DNA from: Pelomonas sp. SE-A7
GTDB taxonomy: Bacteria > Pseudomonadota > Gammaproteobacteria > Burkholderiales > Burkholderiaceae_C
Direction: 5' to 3'
Assembly: GCF_030345705.1 (NCBI RefSeq)
Contig: NZ_JAUASW010000001.1
Coordinates: forward strand, 2,604,001 to 2,668,000
Length of the DNA: 64,000 nucleotides
Made by a program: the position numbers and the translations under genes. The notes beneath the pieces were generated by a model. That model saw only the letters and a list, made by a program, of their open reading frames with translations. It had not been told where the DNA came from and did not search any database. This document shows, one piece after another, positions 1-9,197 of the stretch (the first letter of the stretch is position 1; every line of letters starts with the position of its first letter).

Positions 1-176
1 ACCACCCGCTCATGTACATCGACCTGGGTTGCGGCAAGACCCACGCCCTCGGCGGCATACATGGTCTCGAGCATGTCGTCGACCAGGGTGCGGATGCGCT
101 CGTCCACCTCGGCCACTGGCTTGGCAACGGTATGCAGTCGGGGATCCGGGTATTTCAGGATGTTCAGCTGGGCCAT
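1..176 (-). CDS. def: Peptide deformylase, N-terminal part (runs off the left edge)
   Basis: Removes the formyl group from the N-terminal methionine of new proteins. The visible 58 codons start with ATG at 176 and read MAQLNILKYPDPRL, the usual start of the family. The first conserved motif, GVGLAATQ, lies at about residues 45-52. The other two motifs (EGCLS and HExDH, which bind the metal) would lie beyond position 1, so completeness cannot be judged. It is divergent from the LysM-dprA-smg group, a common arrangement in Burkholderiales. No clear promoter hexamers were found in the 203-base divergent spacer. Confidence 0.93.
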   Translation of the reverse strand, partial: MAQLNILKYPDPRLHTVAKPVAEVDERIRTLVDDMLETMYAAEGVGLAATQVDVHERV

Positions 177-379
177 GGAGGGAAGGCTTGTGGACAGCGC
201 ACAACGCCTGTTTGTAAGTGCTTGCAAGGGCGGCAGTGCCCGGGTTTGTTTCATTGCGACGGCCCGCCCTTTGAGGGCAGAATCGCCGCAGTCCGGCGCG
301 ATTTTCGCCGATATAAGAACAAGCCGCAGCCTAGCCGCTGCTAGTCCTTGCAATCCGCCCAGCCTGGAGAGAGTTCTCG

Positions 380-1552
380 ATGCCTTCTTGCGTGAACCCG
401 CTGAAGCTCAGTCTGCTGGCCGCCAGCCTGGTGCTGGTCACCCTCCCCGCCGCGGCCCAGGGGCAGTACCCGATCACCGACGCCCAGCGCCAGACGGCCG
501 ACAAGGTCGCTCAGGCCGGTGTGCCGCTGTCCGAGCTGGCCCCCGATGCACCCGAGTCGCACACGGTGAAGACCGGCGACACGCTCTGGGACATTTCCAA
601 GATCTTCCTCAAGAGCCCCTGGCGCTGGCCGGAACTCTGGGGCATGAATCGCGAGCAGATCGCCAACCCGCATCTGATCTATCCTGGCCAGGTCCTGTAC
701 CTGGTCAAGAAAGACGGCCGTGCCACGCTGCAGATGGCCCAGCCTGTTGGCAACGCCGGCATGCAAGGCCTGCCGTCGGCCAAGCTCTCGCCCCAGGTCC
801 GCGGCAGCCGGCTGGAAGACGCGGCCATCCAGCCCATCCCCCAGCACCTGATCGAGCCTTTCCTGAACGAGGCCGTGGTCTTCGACACCGACGCGATCAA
901 CACGGCGCCGCGCATAGTCGCCGCGCCCGAAGGCCGCGTCATGGCCACGCGGGGCGACCTGGCCTACGCCCGGGGCGCCACGCTCAAGGAAGCGCGCGAC
1001 TGGCGTGTGTTCCGCCAGGCCAAGCCGCTGCGCGATCCGACCAGTGGCGAGGTGTTGGGCTTTGAAGCCGCCTATGTGGGGTCGGCCGAGCTGACCCGCC
1101 TGGCCGACGAAGTGAAGACGCCCGATGGCAAGACCGAGCCGACGGCCTCGACGCTGACCATCCGCGCGGTGCGCCAGGAAATCGGTGTCGGCGACCGCCT
1201 GTCGCCGGTGCCGCAGCGCGAATTCGTCCGCTACGTGCCGCATGCGCCGGCGAGCGCCATGAAGGGACAGATCATCGCCATCTATGGCGACGCCCTGACT
1301 GGCGGTCAGAACCAGATCGTGTCGCTGAATCGCGGCCGCCGCGACGGCATGGAGCGCGGCCATGTGCTGGGCCTGCTGCAGGACGGCCGCCGCATCACCG
1401 ACGCCACCGGTGAGCGCCGCGAGGAAGTCAAGCTGCCGGACGAGCGCATTGGCACGCTGTTCGTGTTCCAGGTCTATGAGCGCGTCAGCTATGCGCTGAT
1501 CGTTTCGGCCCAGCAGCCGGTGCGCGGCGGTGATCGCTTCTCGCAGCCCTGA
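380..1552 (+). CDS. Exported LysM-domain protein upstream of dprA
   Basis: A 390-residue protein with a signal peptide (hydrophobic stretch at residues 8-26, likely cut after AAA) and one LysM domain at about 61-109 (HTVKTGDTLWDISK to YPGQVLYL). LysM binds peptidoglycan, so it should act in the periplasm on the cell wall. The remaining 280 residues show no catalytic motif I recognise. A purine-rich site (TGGAGAGAG) precedes the ATG at 380. It sits 22 bases before dprA and is probably cotranscribed with it; this neighbourhood is common in the order, but the function is not known to me. Confidence 0.85.
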   Translation: MPSCVNPLKLSLLAASLVLVTLPAAAQGQYPITDAQRQTADKVAQAGVPLSELAPDAPESHTVKTGDTLWDISKIFLKSPWRWPELWGMNREQIANPHLIYPGQVLYLVKKDGRATLQMAQPVGNAGMQGLPSAKLSPQVRGSRLEDAAIQPIPQHLIEPFLNEAVVFDTDAINTAPRIVAAPEGRVMATRGDLAYARGATLKEARDWRVFRQAKPLRDPTSGEVLGFEAAYVGSAELTRLADEVKTPDGKTEPTASTLTIRAVRQEIGVGDRLSPVPQREFVRYVPHAPASAMKGQIIAIYGDALTGGQNQIVSLNRGRRDGMERGHVLGLLQDGRRITDATGERREEVKLPDERIGTLFVFQVYERVSYALIVSAQQPVRGGDRFSQP

Positions 1553-1574
1553 ACGGGCCTGACGGGACGCCGCC

Positions 1575-2684
1575 ATGGACCGTCCCGAGCTGGCCGCCTG
1601 GTTGCGCCTGCTCGAGACACCCGGCCTGGGCCTGGCCGGATGTCGGCGCCTGCTGGCGGCTCTGGGCCCTCCCGAAGCCGTCTTCGCCGCCGAGCCCGCC
1701 GCCCTGAAGGCCTTGGCCGGCCCCAAGCTGATGGAAGCCCTGTCCCGGCCACCGGAGAATCTGCCGGCCCTGCTGGAACGCACCGAGCGCTGGCTGGCCG
1801 CCGATCCGTGCCACCAGTTGCTGGTCCTGGGCGACCCGGACTACCCCGAGCCCCTGTTCCAGACCGCCGACCCGCCCCTGCTGCTTTACCTGAGCGGCCG
1901 CCGTGAGCTGCTCAAGGCCGAATGCGTGGCCGTGATCGGCAGCCGCTCACCCACACCGCAGGGCCGCGACAACGCGGCCAGCTTCTCGGCTGCCCTGAGT
2001 CGCGCCGGCTTCTGCATAGTCTCGGGCCTGGCCCTGGGCATAGACGGCGTGGCCCACGAAGCCACACTGCAGGCCGGCGGAAGCACCGTCGCCGTGCTGG
2101 GCACCGGGCTGGACCTGCTCTATCCCGAACGCCATGCGGCGCTGGGCCGGCGCATCGAGGAGCAAGGCCTCTTGATCAGCGAATACGCGTTGGGCACGCC
2201 GCCGCTGCCGGCCAATTTCCCGCGCCGCAACCGAATCATTGCGGGACTGAGCCGCGGCTGCCTGGTGGTCGAGGCCGCCCTGCGCTCCGGCTCGCTGATC
2301 ACCGCCCGGCTGGCCTCGGAGGCCGGCCGCGAGGTGTTCGCCATTCCCGGCTCCATCCGCTCGCCGCTGGCCCGCGGCTGCCACGAGCTGATACGCCAGG
2401 GGGCGGCCCTGGTCGAGGAGCCCGAGGAGATGCTGGAGGTACTGAGACCAGCTTACCCGCGGCCCAAGCCAGTCGAGGCGGCGCCCGAGCCCACGCCGGG
2501 GCCGGACGGCGAGGCCGGCCTGGTGCTGGAAGCCATGGGCCATGACCCGGTCGGCCTGGACGCCTTGATCGCCCGCGGCGGCTGGCCGGCCGCCCAGCTC
2601 AGCGCCCTGCTGCTGGAGCTGGAGCTGGAAGGCCATGTGGCCCGGCTGCCAGGTCAGCTTTTCCAGCGCCGCGCACGCGGCTGA
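1575..2684 (+). CDS. dprA: DNA-processing protein DprA (Smf), recombination mediator
   Basis: DprA protects incoming single-stranded DNA and loads RecA during natural transformation. The 369-residue protein has an N-terminal helical region, an extended Rossmann fold and a C-terminal winged-helix-like tail. Family signatures are GSRSPTPQG (about 122-130), SGLALGIDGVAH (150-161), FPRRNRII (215-222) and RSGSLITA (237-244). Length and order match complete family members. It follows the LysM gene by 22 bases and precedes smg, the standard order in beta- and gammaproteobacteria. Other competence genes are not in the window. Confidence 0.96.
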   Translation: MDRPELAAWLRLLETPGLGLAGCRRLLAALGPPEAVFAAEPAALKALAGPKLMEALSRPPENLPALLERTERWLAADPCHQLLVLGDPDYPEPLFQTADPPLLLYLSGRRELLKAECVAVIGSRSPTPQGRDNAASFSAALSRAGFCIVSGLALGIDGVAHEATLQAGGSTVAVLGTGLDLLYPERHAALGRRIEEQGLLISEYALGTPPLPANFPRRNRIIAGLSRGCLVVEAALRSGSLITARLASEAGREVFAIPGSIRSPLARGCHELIRQGAALVEEPEEMLEVLRPAYPRPKPVEAAPEPTPGPDGEAGLVLEAMGHDPVGLDALIARGGWPAAQLSALLLELELEGHVARLPGQLFQRRARG

Positions 2685-2748
2685 AGAACGGGATTTCGAC
2701 AGGCTATTTGCGCCGGACGGCCTGAGGGGCTGCGCTATCATGCGCCCC

Positions 2749-3201
2749 ATGTTCGACGTCCTGGTCTACCTGTACGAAACCTACTGGCGCCCGGACGCCT
2801 GCCCGGACCACGCGCAGCTGACGCGCAAGCTGTCGGCCGTCGGTTTCGAGAATGACGAAATCCAGGAAGCGCTGAGCTGGCTGCAAGGGCTGGCCAGCGC
2901 CGCCGAATCCCACCACGGCGAGCAGGGCCAGCTGAGCCTGCGGGTCTATTCCCCGGACGAGCTGGACCACCTGGGCGAGCCCTCGGTGGGCTTCATCAGC
3001 TTCCTGGAATCGGCCGGCGTGCTGCCCCCGCCGATGCGCGAGATGGTGATAGACCGCGCCATGGCCATTCCCGGCGCCCCCATGGACCTGGAAGACCTGA
3101 AGATCATCGTGCTGATGGTGTTCTGGAGCCTGGGCGAGGAGCCCGACGCGCTGATACTGGACGAGCTCTTCGTCGCACCGGAAGACCGGCTGATCCACTG
3201 A
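2749..3201 (+). CDS. smg: Smg family protein (DUF494)
   Basis: A 150-residue acidic protein that begins MFDVLVYLYETY, nearly the same as the enterobacterial Smg start, so ATG 2749 is preferred over an in-frame ATG at 2740. The family is conserved next to dprA in many proteobacteria; its molecular role is unknown. The gene lies 64 bases after dprA and ends just before a strong terminator, so it is the last gene of the LysM-dprA-smg unit. Confidence 0.92.
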   Translation: MFDVLVYLYETYWRPDACPDHAQLTRKLSAVGFENDEIQEALSWLQGLASAAESHHGEQGQLSLRVYSPDELDHLGEPSVGFISFLESAGVLPPPMREMVIDRAMAIPGAPMDLEDLKIIVLMVFWSLGEEPDALILDELFVAPEDRLIH

Positions 3202-3224
3202 GCGACGCCCGCTCCTCTGACAAC

Positions 3225-3254
3225 AAGGCCGCTTTTCAGCGGCCTTCGTTTTTC
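3225..3254 (+). terminator. Rho-independent terminator after smg
   Basis: An 8-bp stem, AAGGCCGC (3225-3232) with GCGGCCTT (3239-3246), is followed by CGTTTTT. The T run lies on the plus-strand side, so it ends the smg transcript; the convergent DUF1631 gene stops 3 bases beyond it. Confidence 0.85.
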
Positions 3255-3256
3255 CG

Positions 3257-5605
3257 TCAGTTCAGGAGTCGACTCGGATCGACGTCCAGCTTGGCCAGCG
3301 CATTGCGCGTGGCCTTGACGGTGAGCGCCTCGTCCTGGGCTGGCAGCAGCAGGCCGGCCTGCAGGAAGGAAGCCAGCCGCGCCTGCTGGAACAGCACGCC
3401 GCGGCCGTTGGGCGAGACGAACAGCACCATATTGCGGCGGTTGCCGCGCCAGGCCAGCTGCACGGCCTCGTTGCGGCCCCGGTAGTCCAGCATGTACCAG
3501 CCGCCGACCTGCAGTTCCTTGGCCCAGGCCAGCATGGCCGGCGTCGGTGCCGAGCCGCCTTCGGCCACCACTTCCAGGCCCTCGGTCTCGTGGCCGGACA
3601 GGTCACGCATCAGCGTGTCGTTGATCTCCACGCCCTCGGCCTCGGGCAGCATGGCCTCCAGCGTTTCCAGCTGGTCCATCAGGTCGTCCAGGCGCTCGCG
3701 CGGAATGGCTGCGGCCTTGGCCGTGAAGGCCGCCGCCAGCGAGTTGTTCAGCGAGCGGATGTGCTCATCCTGCTTCTCGGCCGACAGACCGGCATGGCCC
3801 ATGCCGTCGCGCAGGGTCTTGAGCAGCGGCGGCAGGCGGCGGATGACCTCGGCCCGCTCCTCGCGCGAGACCTTGGCGCTGGCCGACCAGATCAGGTCGG
3901 CCGCGGCCCGCTTCATCTGCCGGGTCACGTCGGCCTGGGCGCCGGAGCGCACCGCCGTGACCGCCAGCACATCGGCCCAGACCTGGAACAGGAACTGGCG
4001 GATGCCATCCTGCACCGGCACCTCGTTGAGCATCTTGCGCAGCTCGATGGTGTACTGGATCGCCATGGTCTCGCGCTGCTCGACTTGCTGGGCCAGCGAC
4101 ACGCCCTTGGCGGAGGCCTGGTTCTCTTTCTCGAAGTACTGCTCGAGGAATTTCTCGAACTCGGTCAGCACGGTCTGGAACACGCGCCGGCCAGTATCCG
4201 GATAGGCCTCGACCACCTGCACGATGCGCTTGATCTCGCGCTCCAGGCTTTCGCTGCCGGTGGAGCTGGAGAAGCCCATCACGCAGGCGCCCATGCGGTC
4301 GATCAGACGGCGCGCCGGATGGTCGGCCTCGGCAAAGAACTCGGGCTCGCTGACCGCCACGCGCAGCACCGGCATCTGCAGCCGCGCGAACCAGACCCGC
4401 ACGGCGGCCGGGATGCGCTCCTCGGTCAGGATGCTCTGAAACATCATCGCCACGATCTCGATCGTGGCCCGCTCGGCCGGCGAATCGGCGGCCTGCTTGA
4501 GGACCTGCTTGAAGGCCTGGTTGCGGACCTTGAGCTCGTCCAGCACCTGCGGCGCCGGCGGCTCGGCCAGCGGGGCGCCGGTGACGGTCTTGCCACTGCG
4601 GCGGGCCTGCTCGGGACGGCGCACCAGCGCGTCTTGCGCCCGGTTGATCGCGGCGCTGAGGCGCGGCGAGGGCGGGACGGGATCGTGGTGCTCGACTTCG
4701 CCACCGACGATGGTGGCCGCAAAGGCCGGGATCTGCTTGCCGACTATGCGCTGCAGCTGGGCCAGCACCTCGGCGGCCTGCGCGCTGTAGGGGCTGAGCG
4801 CGGCCTGGTCGGTGGCGACCGGCCGGGCCATGAAGCGGGTCGCCTCGCTGATCGGGCCCGCGCCGTCGGTCACGGCACCGGCCTGTGTCGTGACTGCCGC
4901 GCCGACCACCACCGTGCCGCCGGCCAGCGCCGCCATCAGCGCGCCCTGACGGGCCTGGGGCGAACGCTTGATGAAGGGCCGCAGGTCGACCTCGGGCATG
5001 ACCTTGCGCTCAACCAGCCAGTGGTTGACCTCGTGATAGGCCTCACTGACCAGATGGGCGAACTCATCGTGCAACACGCCCTGGAACATCTGCCATTCGC
5101 TGGGCCCCAGGCCGCTGTTCTGCCAGGTGTGCAACACCAGGCCGGCCAGCACAGGGGCACGCAGCAGGTCGTGCGACGGCAACTCCTCGTGCTGCTCCAG
5201 CGTATTGATGCGGGTGCGCAGGTCGGTGAATTCCCAGGAGGCCCGGTCCATGATGGCCAGAGCCAGGCGCGAGCTGGTGATTTCGCGCTCGATGATCCTG
5301 TCCTCGACCAGGGTCAGCCGGCTGGGCTCACCGGTCTCGGCATGGATCTCGAAGGTGCCACCGGCCGCCGCCGCCTGGCGGATCGACTGCATGAAAGTGG
5401 ACTGCCAGAGCGGGCCCAGCTTGATCCAGGCGCCAACCGCATCCTTGCGGGCCATCTGCACCGGGTATTCCGCGGCCATCAGCAACAGCTGCCGGCCTGC
5501 CTCGCTGAGCGAATGGACCAGGGCCGGCACACCGCGCAGCAAGGCCTCCAGATAGACACGCCGCGCATGCGCTACCAAGGCCGTGCTGCGGGCGGGGTCG
5601 GTCAT
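3257..5605 (-). CDS. DUF1631 family protein, 782 aa
   Basis: A large, mostly helical, charged cytoplasmic protein with no signal peptide. A short hydrophobic Ala/Gly/Val-rich stretch (about residues 222-246, GALMAALAGGTVVVGAAVTTQAG) is not clearly a membrane segment. Sequence features such as LLRGVPALVHSLSEAGRQ near the N-terminus and the C-terminal WYMLDYRGRNEAVQLAWRG region fit the DUF1631 family of pseudomonads and Burkholderiales, whose function is unknown. The C-terminal part, with a beta-rich look and LFVSPNGRGVLF, may be a PilZ-like fold; this is only an impression. It follows secF by 43 bases on the same strand and may be in the same transcript. Confidence 0.72.
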   Translation of the reverse strand: MTDPARSTALVAHARRVYLEALLRGVPALVHSLSEAGRQLLLMAAEYPVQMARKDAVGAWIKLGPLWQSTFMQSIRQAAAAGGTFEIHAETGEPSRLTLVEDRIIEREITSSRLALAIMDRASWEFTDLRTRINTLEQHEELPSHDLLRAPVLAGLVLHTWQNSGLGPSEWQMFQGVLHDEFAHLVSEAYHEVNHWLVERKVMPEVDLRPFIKRSPQARQGALMAALAGGTVVVGAAVTTQAGAVTDGAGPISEATRFMARPVATDQAALSPYSAQAAEVLAQLQRIVGKQIPAFAATIVGGEVEHHDPVPPSPRLSAAINRAQDALVRRPEQARRSGKTVTGAPLAEPPAPQVLDELKVRNQAFKQVLKQAADSPAERATIEIVAMMFQSILTEERIPAAVRVWFARLQMPVLRVAVSEPEFFAEADHPARRLIDRMGACVMGFSSSTGSESLEREIKRIVQVVEAYPDTGRRVFQTVLTEFEKFLEQYFEKENQASAKGVSLAQQVEQRETMAIQYTIELRKMLNEVPVQDGIRQFLFQVWADVLAVTAVRSGAQADVTRQMKRAAADLIWSASAKVSREERAEVIRRLPPLLKTLRDGMGHAGLSAEKQDEHIRSLNNSLAAAFTAKAAAIPRERLDDLMDQLETLEAMLPEAEGVEINDTLMRDLSGHETEGLEVVAEGGSAPTPAMLAWAKELQVGGWYMLDYRGRNEAVQLAWRGNRRNMVLFVSPNGRGVLFQQARLASFLQAGLLLPAQDEALTVKATRNALAKLDVDPSRLLN

Positions 5606-5648
5606 GGCTGGAGGTCTTGCGGCGGCTCAGTGGAGGACAGGTGTCACT

Positions 5649-6683
5649 CTATACCACGGCCCCGGCGTTCGGATCGTCCGGATCTTCCTTGTTGGCCGTC
5701 GTCGTTTTGACGAGATCCTCGCGCTTGACGCCCAGCCACATGGCGATGGCAGCGGCCACGAACACCGATGAATAGATGCCGAAACAGATGCCGATGGTCA
5801 GCGCGACCGCAAAGTAATGCAGGGTCGGGCCGCCGAACAGCAGCATGGAAAGCACCATCATTTGGGTACAGCCGTGCGTGATGATGGTGCGGCTGATGGT
5901 GCTGGTGATGGCGTGGTCGATCACCTCGTGCGTGGTCAGCTTGCGGTACTTGCGGAAAGCCTCGCGCACCCGGTCGAAGATCACCACCGACTCGTTCACC
6001 GAGTAGCCCAGCACCGCCAGCACCGCTGCCAGCACCGGCAGCGAGAACTCCCACTGGAAGAAGGCGAAGAAGCCCAGGATGATGACCACGTCGTGCAGGT
6101 TGGCGATGATGCCGGCCACCGCGAACTTCCACTCGAAGCGGAAGGCCAGGTAGACCATGATGCCGATGACGGTGAAGGCCAGCGCCTTGGCTGCATCCTG
6201 TGCGAGCTCCGCACCGACAGCTGGGCCGACCACCTCGTTGCGCGACAGCTTGACCGGCTCGGCCGTGCCGGCCTGGCAGACCTGCTTGCTGATCGCCTCG
6301 CCCTTGTCGCTGACCAGCTCGCGCTGCGAGACCTGACCCTGCTCGGCCTTGCACAGCTCGGCGAACACCTTGCCGACCAGCTCGGTCTGCTTGATGTCGC
6401 CGCGCACCGGCAGGCGGATCAGCACGTCGCGCGAGGTGCCGAAGTTCTGCACCTGCACCTCGCCGAAGCCCATGGCCTCGACCACGTGGCGGGTCTTCTC
6501 GATGTTGGCGCTCTGCGCGTACTCGACCTCGATCACCGTACCGCCGGTGAACTCGATGGACAGATGCAGGCCGCGCGTGACCAGGAAGAACACGGCCAGC
6601 GCGAAGGTGAGGAAGGACACAGCGTTGAGGACCAACGCATGCTTCATGAACGGGATGTCCCGATGGATACGGAAGAGTTCCAT
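5649..6683 (-). CDS. secF: Protein translocase subunit SecF
   Basis: Inner-membrane partner of SecD that uses the proton gradient to help pull proteins out through SecYEG. The 344-residue protein has a first membrane span at about 15-37, the IEFTGGT motif just after it, a periplasmic loop, and five C-terminal spans holding the family segment GYSVNESVVIFDRVRE. It is slightly longer than the enterobacterial protein because of a polar C-terminal tail. It starts 8 bases after the secD stop, so the two are cotranscribed and probably coupled. Confidence 0.97.
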   Translation of the reverse strand: MELFRIHRDIPFMKHALVLNAVSFLTFALAVFFLVTRGLHLSIEFTGGTVIEVEYAQSANIEKTRHVVEAMGFGEVQVQNFGTSRDVLIRLPVRGDIKQTELVGKVFAELCKAEQGQVSQRELVSDKGEAISKQVCQAGTAEPVKLSRNEVVGPAVGAELAQDAAKALAFTVIGIMVYLAFRFEWKFAVAGIIANLHDVVIILGFFAFFQWEFSLPVLAAVLAVLGYSVNESVVIFDRVREAFRKYRKLTTHEVIDHAITSTISRTIITHGCTQMMVLSMLLFGGPTLHYFAVALTIGICFGIYSSVFVAAAIAMWLGVKREDLVKTTTANKEDPDDPNAGAVV

Positions 6684-6691
6684 GGCTTGCC

Positions 6692-8542
6692 TCAGGCCTC
6701 AGGGCTGGGGGTGGCGGCGCCCTCGGGGCGCCAGACGGTGCCGATCGAGACCGACTTGAGCTTCTTCTGGCGGCCGTACCAGAGGTTGACCAGGCCGCGC
6801 GAGAACACGACCGACGAGAACATCGAGGTCAGGATGCCAAGGCAGTGGACCACGGCGAAGCCCTTGACCGGGCCGGAGCCGAAGGCCAGCAGGGCCACGC
6901 CGGCGATCAAGGTGGTCACGTTGGAGTCCAGGATGGTCGCGAAGGCCCGCTCATAGCCGGCGAAGATGGCCGTCTGCGGCGCCGCGCCGGCACGCAATTC
7001 CTCGCGCACCCGCTCGTTGATCAGCACGTTGGAGTCGATGGCCATGCCCAGCACCAGCGCGATGGCCGCCATGCCCGGCAGGCTCAGCGTGGCCTGCATC
7101 ATCGACAGCACGGCCACCAGCAGCAGCAGGTTGAAGCCCAGGGCCAGCGAGGAGAACACGCCGAACAACATGTAGTAGACGCACATGAAGGCGGCCACGG
7201 CCACGAAGCCCCACAGCACCGAGTTGAAGCCCTTGGCGATGTTCTCGGCCCCCAGCGACGGGCCGATGGTGCGCTCTTCGATGATTTCCATCGGTGCAGC
7301 CAGCGAGCCGGCACGGGTCAGCAGGGCCAGGTCGGTGGTCTGCTCGGTCGTGAAGTTGCCGGTGATCTGGAAGTCGGAGCTCAGCTCGGTGTTGATGTTG
7401 GCCACCGAGATCGCCTCGCCCTTGCCCTTTTCGTACAGCACGATGGCCATGGGCTTGCCGACGTTGTCGCGGCTCATGGCCTTCATCGCACGGCCGCCGG
7501 CTTCGTCCAGGCGGATGCCAACGGCCGGACGTTGGTTCTCGTCCATCTTGGCCGTCGCGGTCTGCACACGATCGCCGGTCACGTAGACCTCGCGCTTGAG
7601 GCCCACGGGCTTGAGCGTGCCGTCACGCAGCCGCTCCATGACCACCTCGGGGGCACCTTCGACGTCGGTCACCAGGCGGAACTGCAGCGTGGCCGTGCGG
7701 CCGATGATGTCCTTGGCCTTGGCCGTGTCCTGCACGCCGGGCAACTGCACGACGATGCGGTCCAGACCCTGCTGCTGGATCACCGGCTCGGAAACGGCCA
7801 GCTCGTTGACTCGGTTGTGCAGCGTGGTGATGTTCTGCTTGAGCGCGTTTTCCTGTGCCGCGGTCATGGCCGCCGGCAGCAGCTGGCCGACCAGCTGCAG
7901 GTCCTCGCCGCTCTGGGTCGGCGTCCACTGCATCTCGGTGATCTTGTCGCGCAGCACGTCGCGGGCCTGCTCGCGCAGCGCGGCCTCGCGGAAGTTGATC
8001 ACCACCTCGTTGCCCTGGCGGTTGATGCCGGCATGGCGGATGTTCTTGTCGCGCAGCAGCGAGCGCACGTCACCGGTCAGCGCCTCGGCCTTCTTGGACA
8101 GCACCGACTTCATGTCGACCTGCATCAGGAAATGCACGCCGCCGCGCAGGTCCAGGCCCAGGTACATCGGGAAGGCGTGCAGGCTGGTCAGCCAGGTCGG
8201 CGAACGCGAGACCAGGTTCAGCGCCACGATGTAATTGGTGTCGGCCGGATCCGGGTTCAGCGCCTTGCTGATCGCGTCCTTGGCCTTGATCTGGGTGTCG
8301 GTGTCGCCGAAGCGGGCGCGCACCGAGCTGCCCTCGAAGTGCACGAAGTCGGGCTTCACGCCGGCATCGGCCAGGGCCTTCTCGACCCGCGCCGTGACGT
8401 CGGCATTGATCTTGACGGTGACCTTGCCGCTAGAGACCTGGACGGCCGGGGCCTCGCCGAAGAAATTCGGCAGCGTGTAGATGAGGCCGATCAGCAGCGC
8501 GACGACGAGCATCGCGTACTTCCACAGCGGATAACGATTCAT
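6692..8542 (-). CDS. secD: Protein translocase subunit SecD
   Basis: SecD works with SecF and YajC as the accessory complex of the Sec translocon. At 616 residues it matches the enterobacterial length. The N-terminal span is at about 8-25, followed by the hallmark LGLDLRGGVHFL, a large periplasmic region, and a C-terminal five-span bundle containing ALVLGMAIDSNVLINERVRE. It lies between yajC (92-base gap) and secF (8-base gap) in the order yajC-secD-secF. Confidence 0.97.
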   Translation of the reverse strand: MNRYPLWKYAMLVVALLIGLIYTLPNFFGEAPAVQVSSGKVTVKINADVTARVEKALADAGVKPDFVHFEGSSVRARFGDTDTQIKAKDAISKALNPDPADTNYIVALNLVSRSPTWLTSLHAFPMYLGLDLRGGVHFLMQVDMKSVLSKKAEALTGDVRSLLRDKNIRHAGINRQGNEVVINFREAALREQARDVLRDKITEMQWTPTQSGEDLQLVGQLLPAAMTAAQENALKQNITTLHNRVNELAVSEPVIQQQGLDRIVVQLPGVQDTAKAKDIIGRTATLQFRLVTDVEGAPEVVMERLRDGTLKPVGLKREVYVTGDRVQTATAKMDENQRPAVGIRLDEAGGRAMKAMSRDNVGKPMAIVLYEKGKGEAISVANINTELSSDFQITGNFTTEQTTDLALLTRAGSLAAPMEIIEERTIGPSLGAENIAKGFNSVLWGFVAVAAFMCVYYMLFGVFSSLALGFNLLLLVAVLSMMQATLSLPGMAAIALVLGMAIDSNVLINERVREELRAGAAPQTAIFAGYERAFATILDSNVTTLIAGVALLAFGSGPVKGFAVVHCLGILTSMFSSVVFSRGLVNLWYGRQKKLKSVSIGTVWRPEGAATPSPEA

Positions 8543-8634
8543 GGTGACGTCCTCGATGGGGACTGAACTGGGCCCGGCGCCATGCGCGGATGGCCGGGCC
8601 GGACGGGCCGAAGCGCGTCAGCGGGAGAGTCTTC

Positions 8635-8958
8635 TTACTTGACCGTGCCCTTGGGCAGGACCTGGACCACGGCATGGCGCTGCAGCTGCACCTCGACGCC
8701 GGCGGCCAGCTCGACGCTCAGCACGCTGTCGCCGACCTTGGTGACCTTGCCGATCAGGCCGCCGGAGGTGGCGATCTCGTCGCCCTTGGCCAGCGCCTCG
8801 ACCATGGCCTTGTGCTCCTTCTGGCGCTTCATCTGCGGCCGAATCATCACGAAGTACAGCACCACGAACATGGCGATGATGGGCAGGAACTGCATCAGGC
8901 CGGATTCCGGCGTGCCGGCGGGCGCAGCCGCTTGGGCAAAGGCATTGGAGATAAACAC
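8635..8958 (-). CDS. yajC: Preprotein translocase subunit YajC
   Basis: Small single-span membrane protein of the SecDF-YajC complex. I place the start at GTG 8958, giving 107 residues that begin (M)FISNAFAQ, matching the family start; an AAGGA site lies 7 bases upstream. The membrane span is at about 21-40 (FLPIIAMFVVLYFVMI) followed by RPQMKRQKEH and KGDEIATSGGLIGKV, both family signatures. A longer frame upstream has no family similarity. The usual upstream neighbours tgt and queA are absent; a hydroxyproline operon lies there instead. Confidence 0.94.
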   Translation of the reverse strand: MFISNAFAQAAAPAGTPESGLMQFLPIIAMFVVLYFVMIRPQMKRQKEHKAMVEALAKGDEIATSGGLIGKVTKVGDSVLSVELAAGVEVQLQRHAVVQVLPKGTVK

Positions 8959-9120
8959 GTCGATTTCCTTTGTAGGGAGCCGCAATCGCGCAGGCAGGAG
9001 CACTGCCGCGCGCGGGCGGAAGAACGGCGGATTGTATGCGGCCGGCCCGAGCCCCCTTCCCGGGGGCCAGCCCCAGCGGATCAGGGCCGGCGGCGATGCC
9101 GACCAGCGCGCCAGATGCGG

Positions 9121-9170
9121 TTGACAGGCCGCGATCACAAGCCCATACTGCGCCAATATCTTGTTGATAT
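9121..9170 (+). promoter_or_regulatory. Predicted promoter and operator of the hydroxyproline operon
   Basis: TTGACA (9121-9126), 17 bases, then CATACT (9144-9149) gives a plausible sigma-70 promoter. Just downstream, at the expected start of transcription, lies a perfect inverted repeat ATATC-N5-GATAT (9156-9170). A repressor binding here would block initiation. The GntR-family protein encoded as the second gene of the operon is the obvious candidate, but this link is inference. Confidence 0.55.
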
Positions 9171-9197
9171 ATTTACCGCATACCTGGAGCAAGAACG

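Noticed and set aside
3590..5710. Open frame of about 706 codons opposite the DUF1631 gene
   Set aside because: Shadow frame without domain signatures; the minus-strand gene has better start, length and family match.
8959..9192. N-terminal extension of YajC up to 9192
   Set aside because: It would run across the promoter of the hydroxyproline operon and has no similarity to YajC; GTG 8958 has a proper ribosome site.
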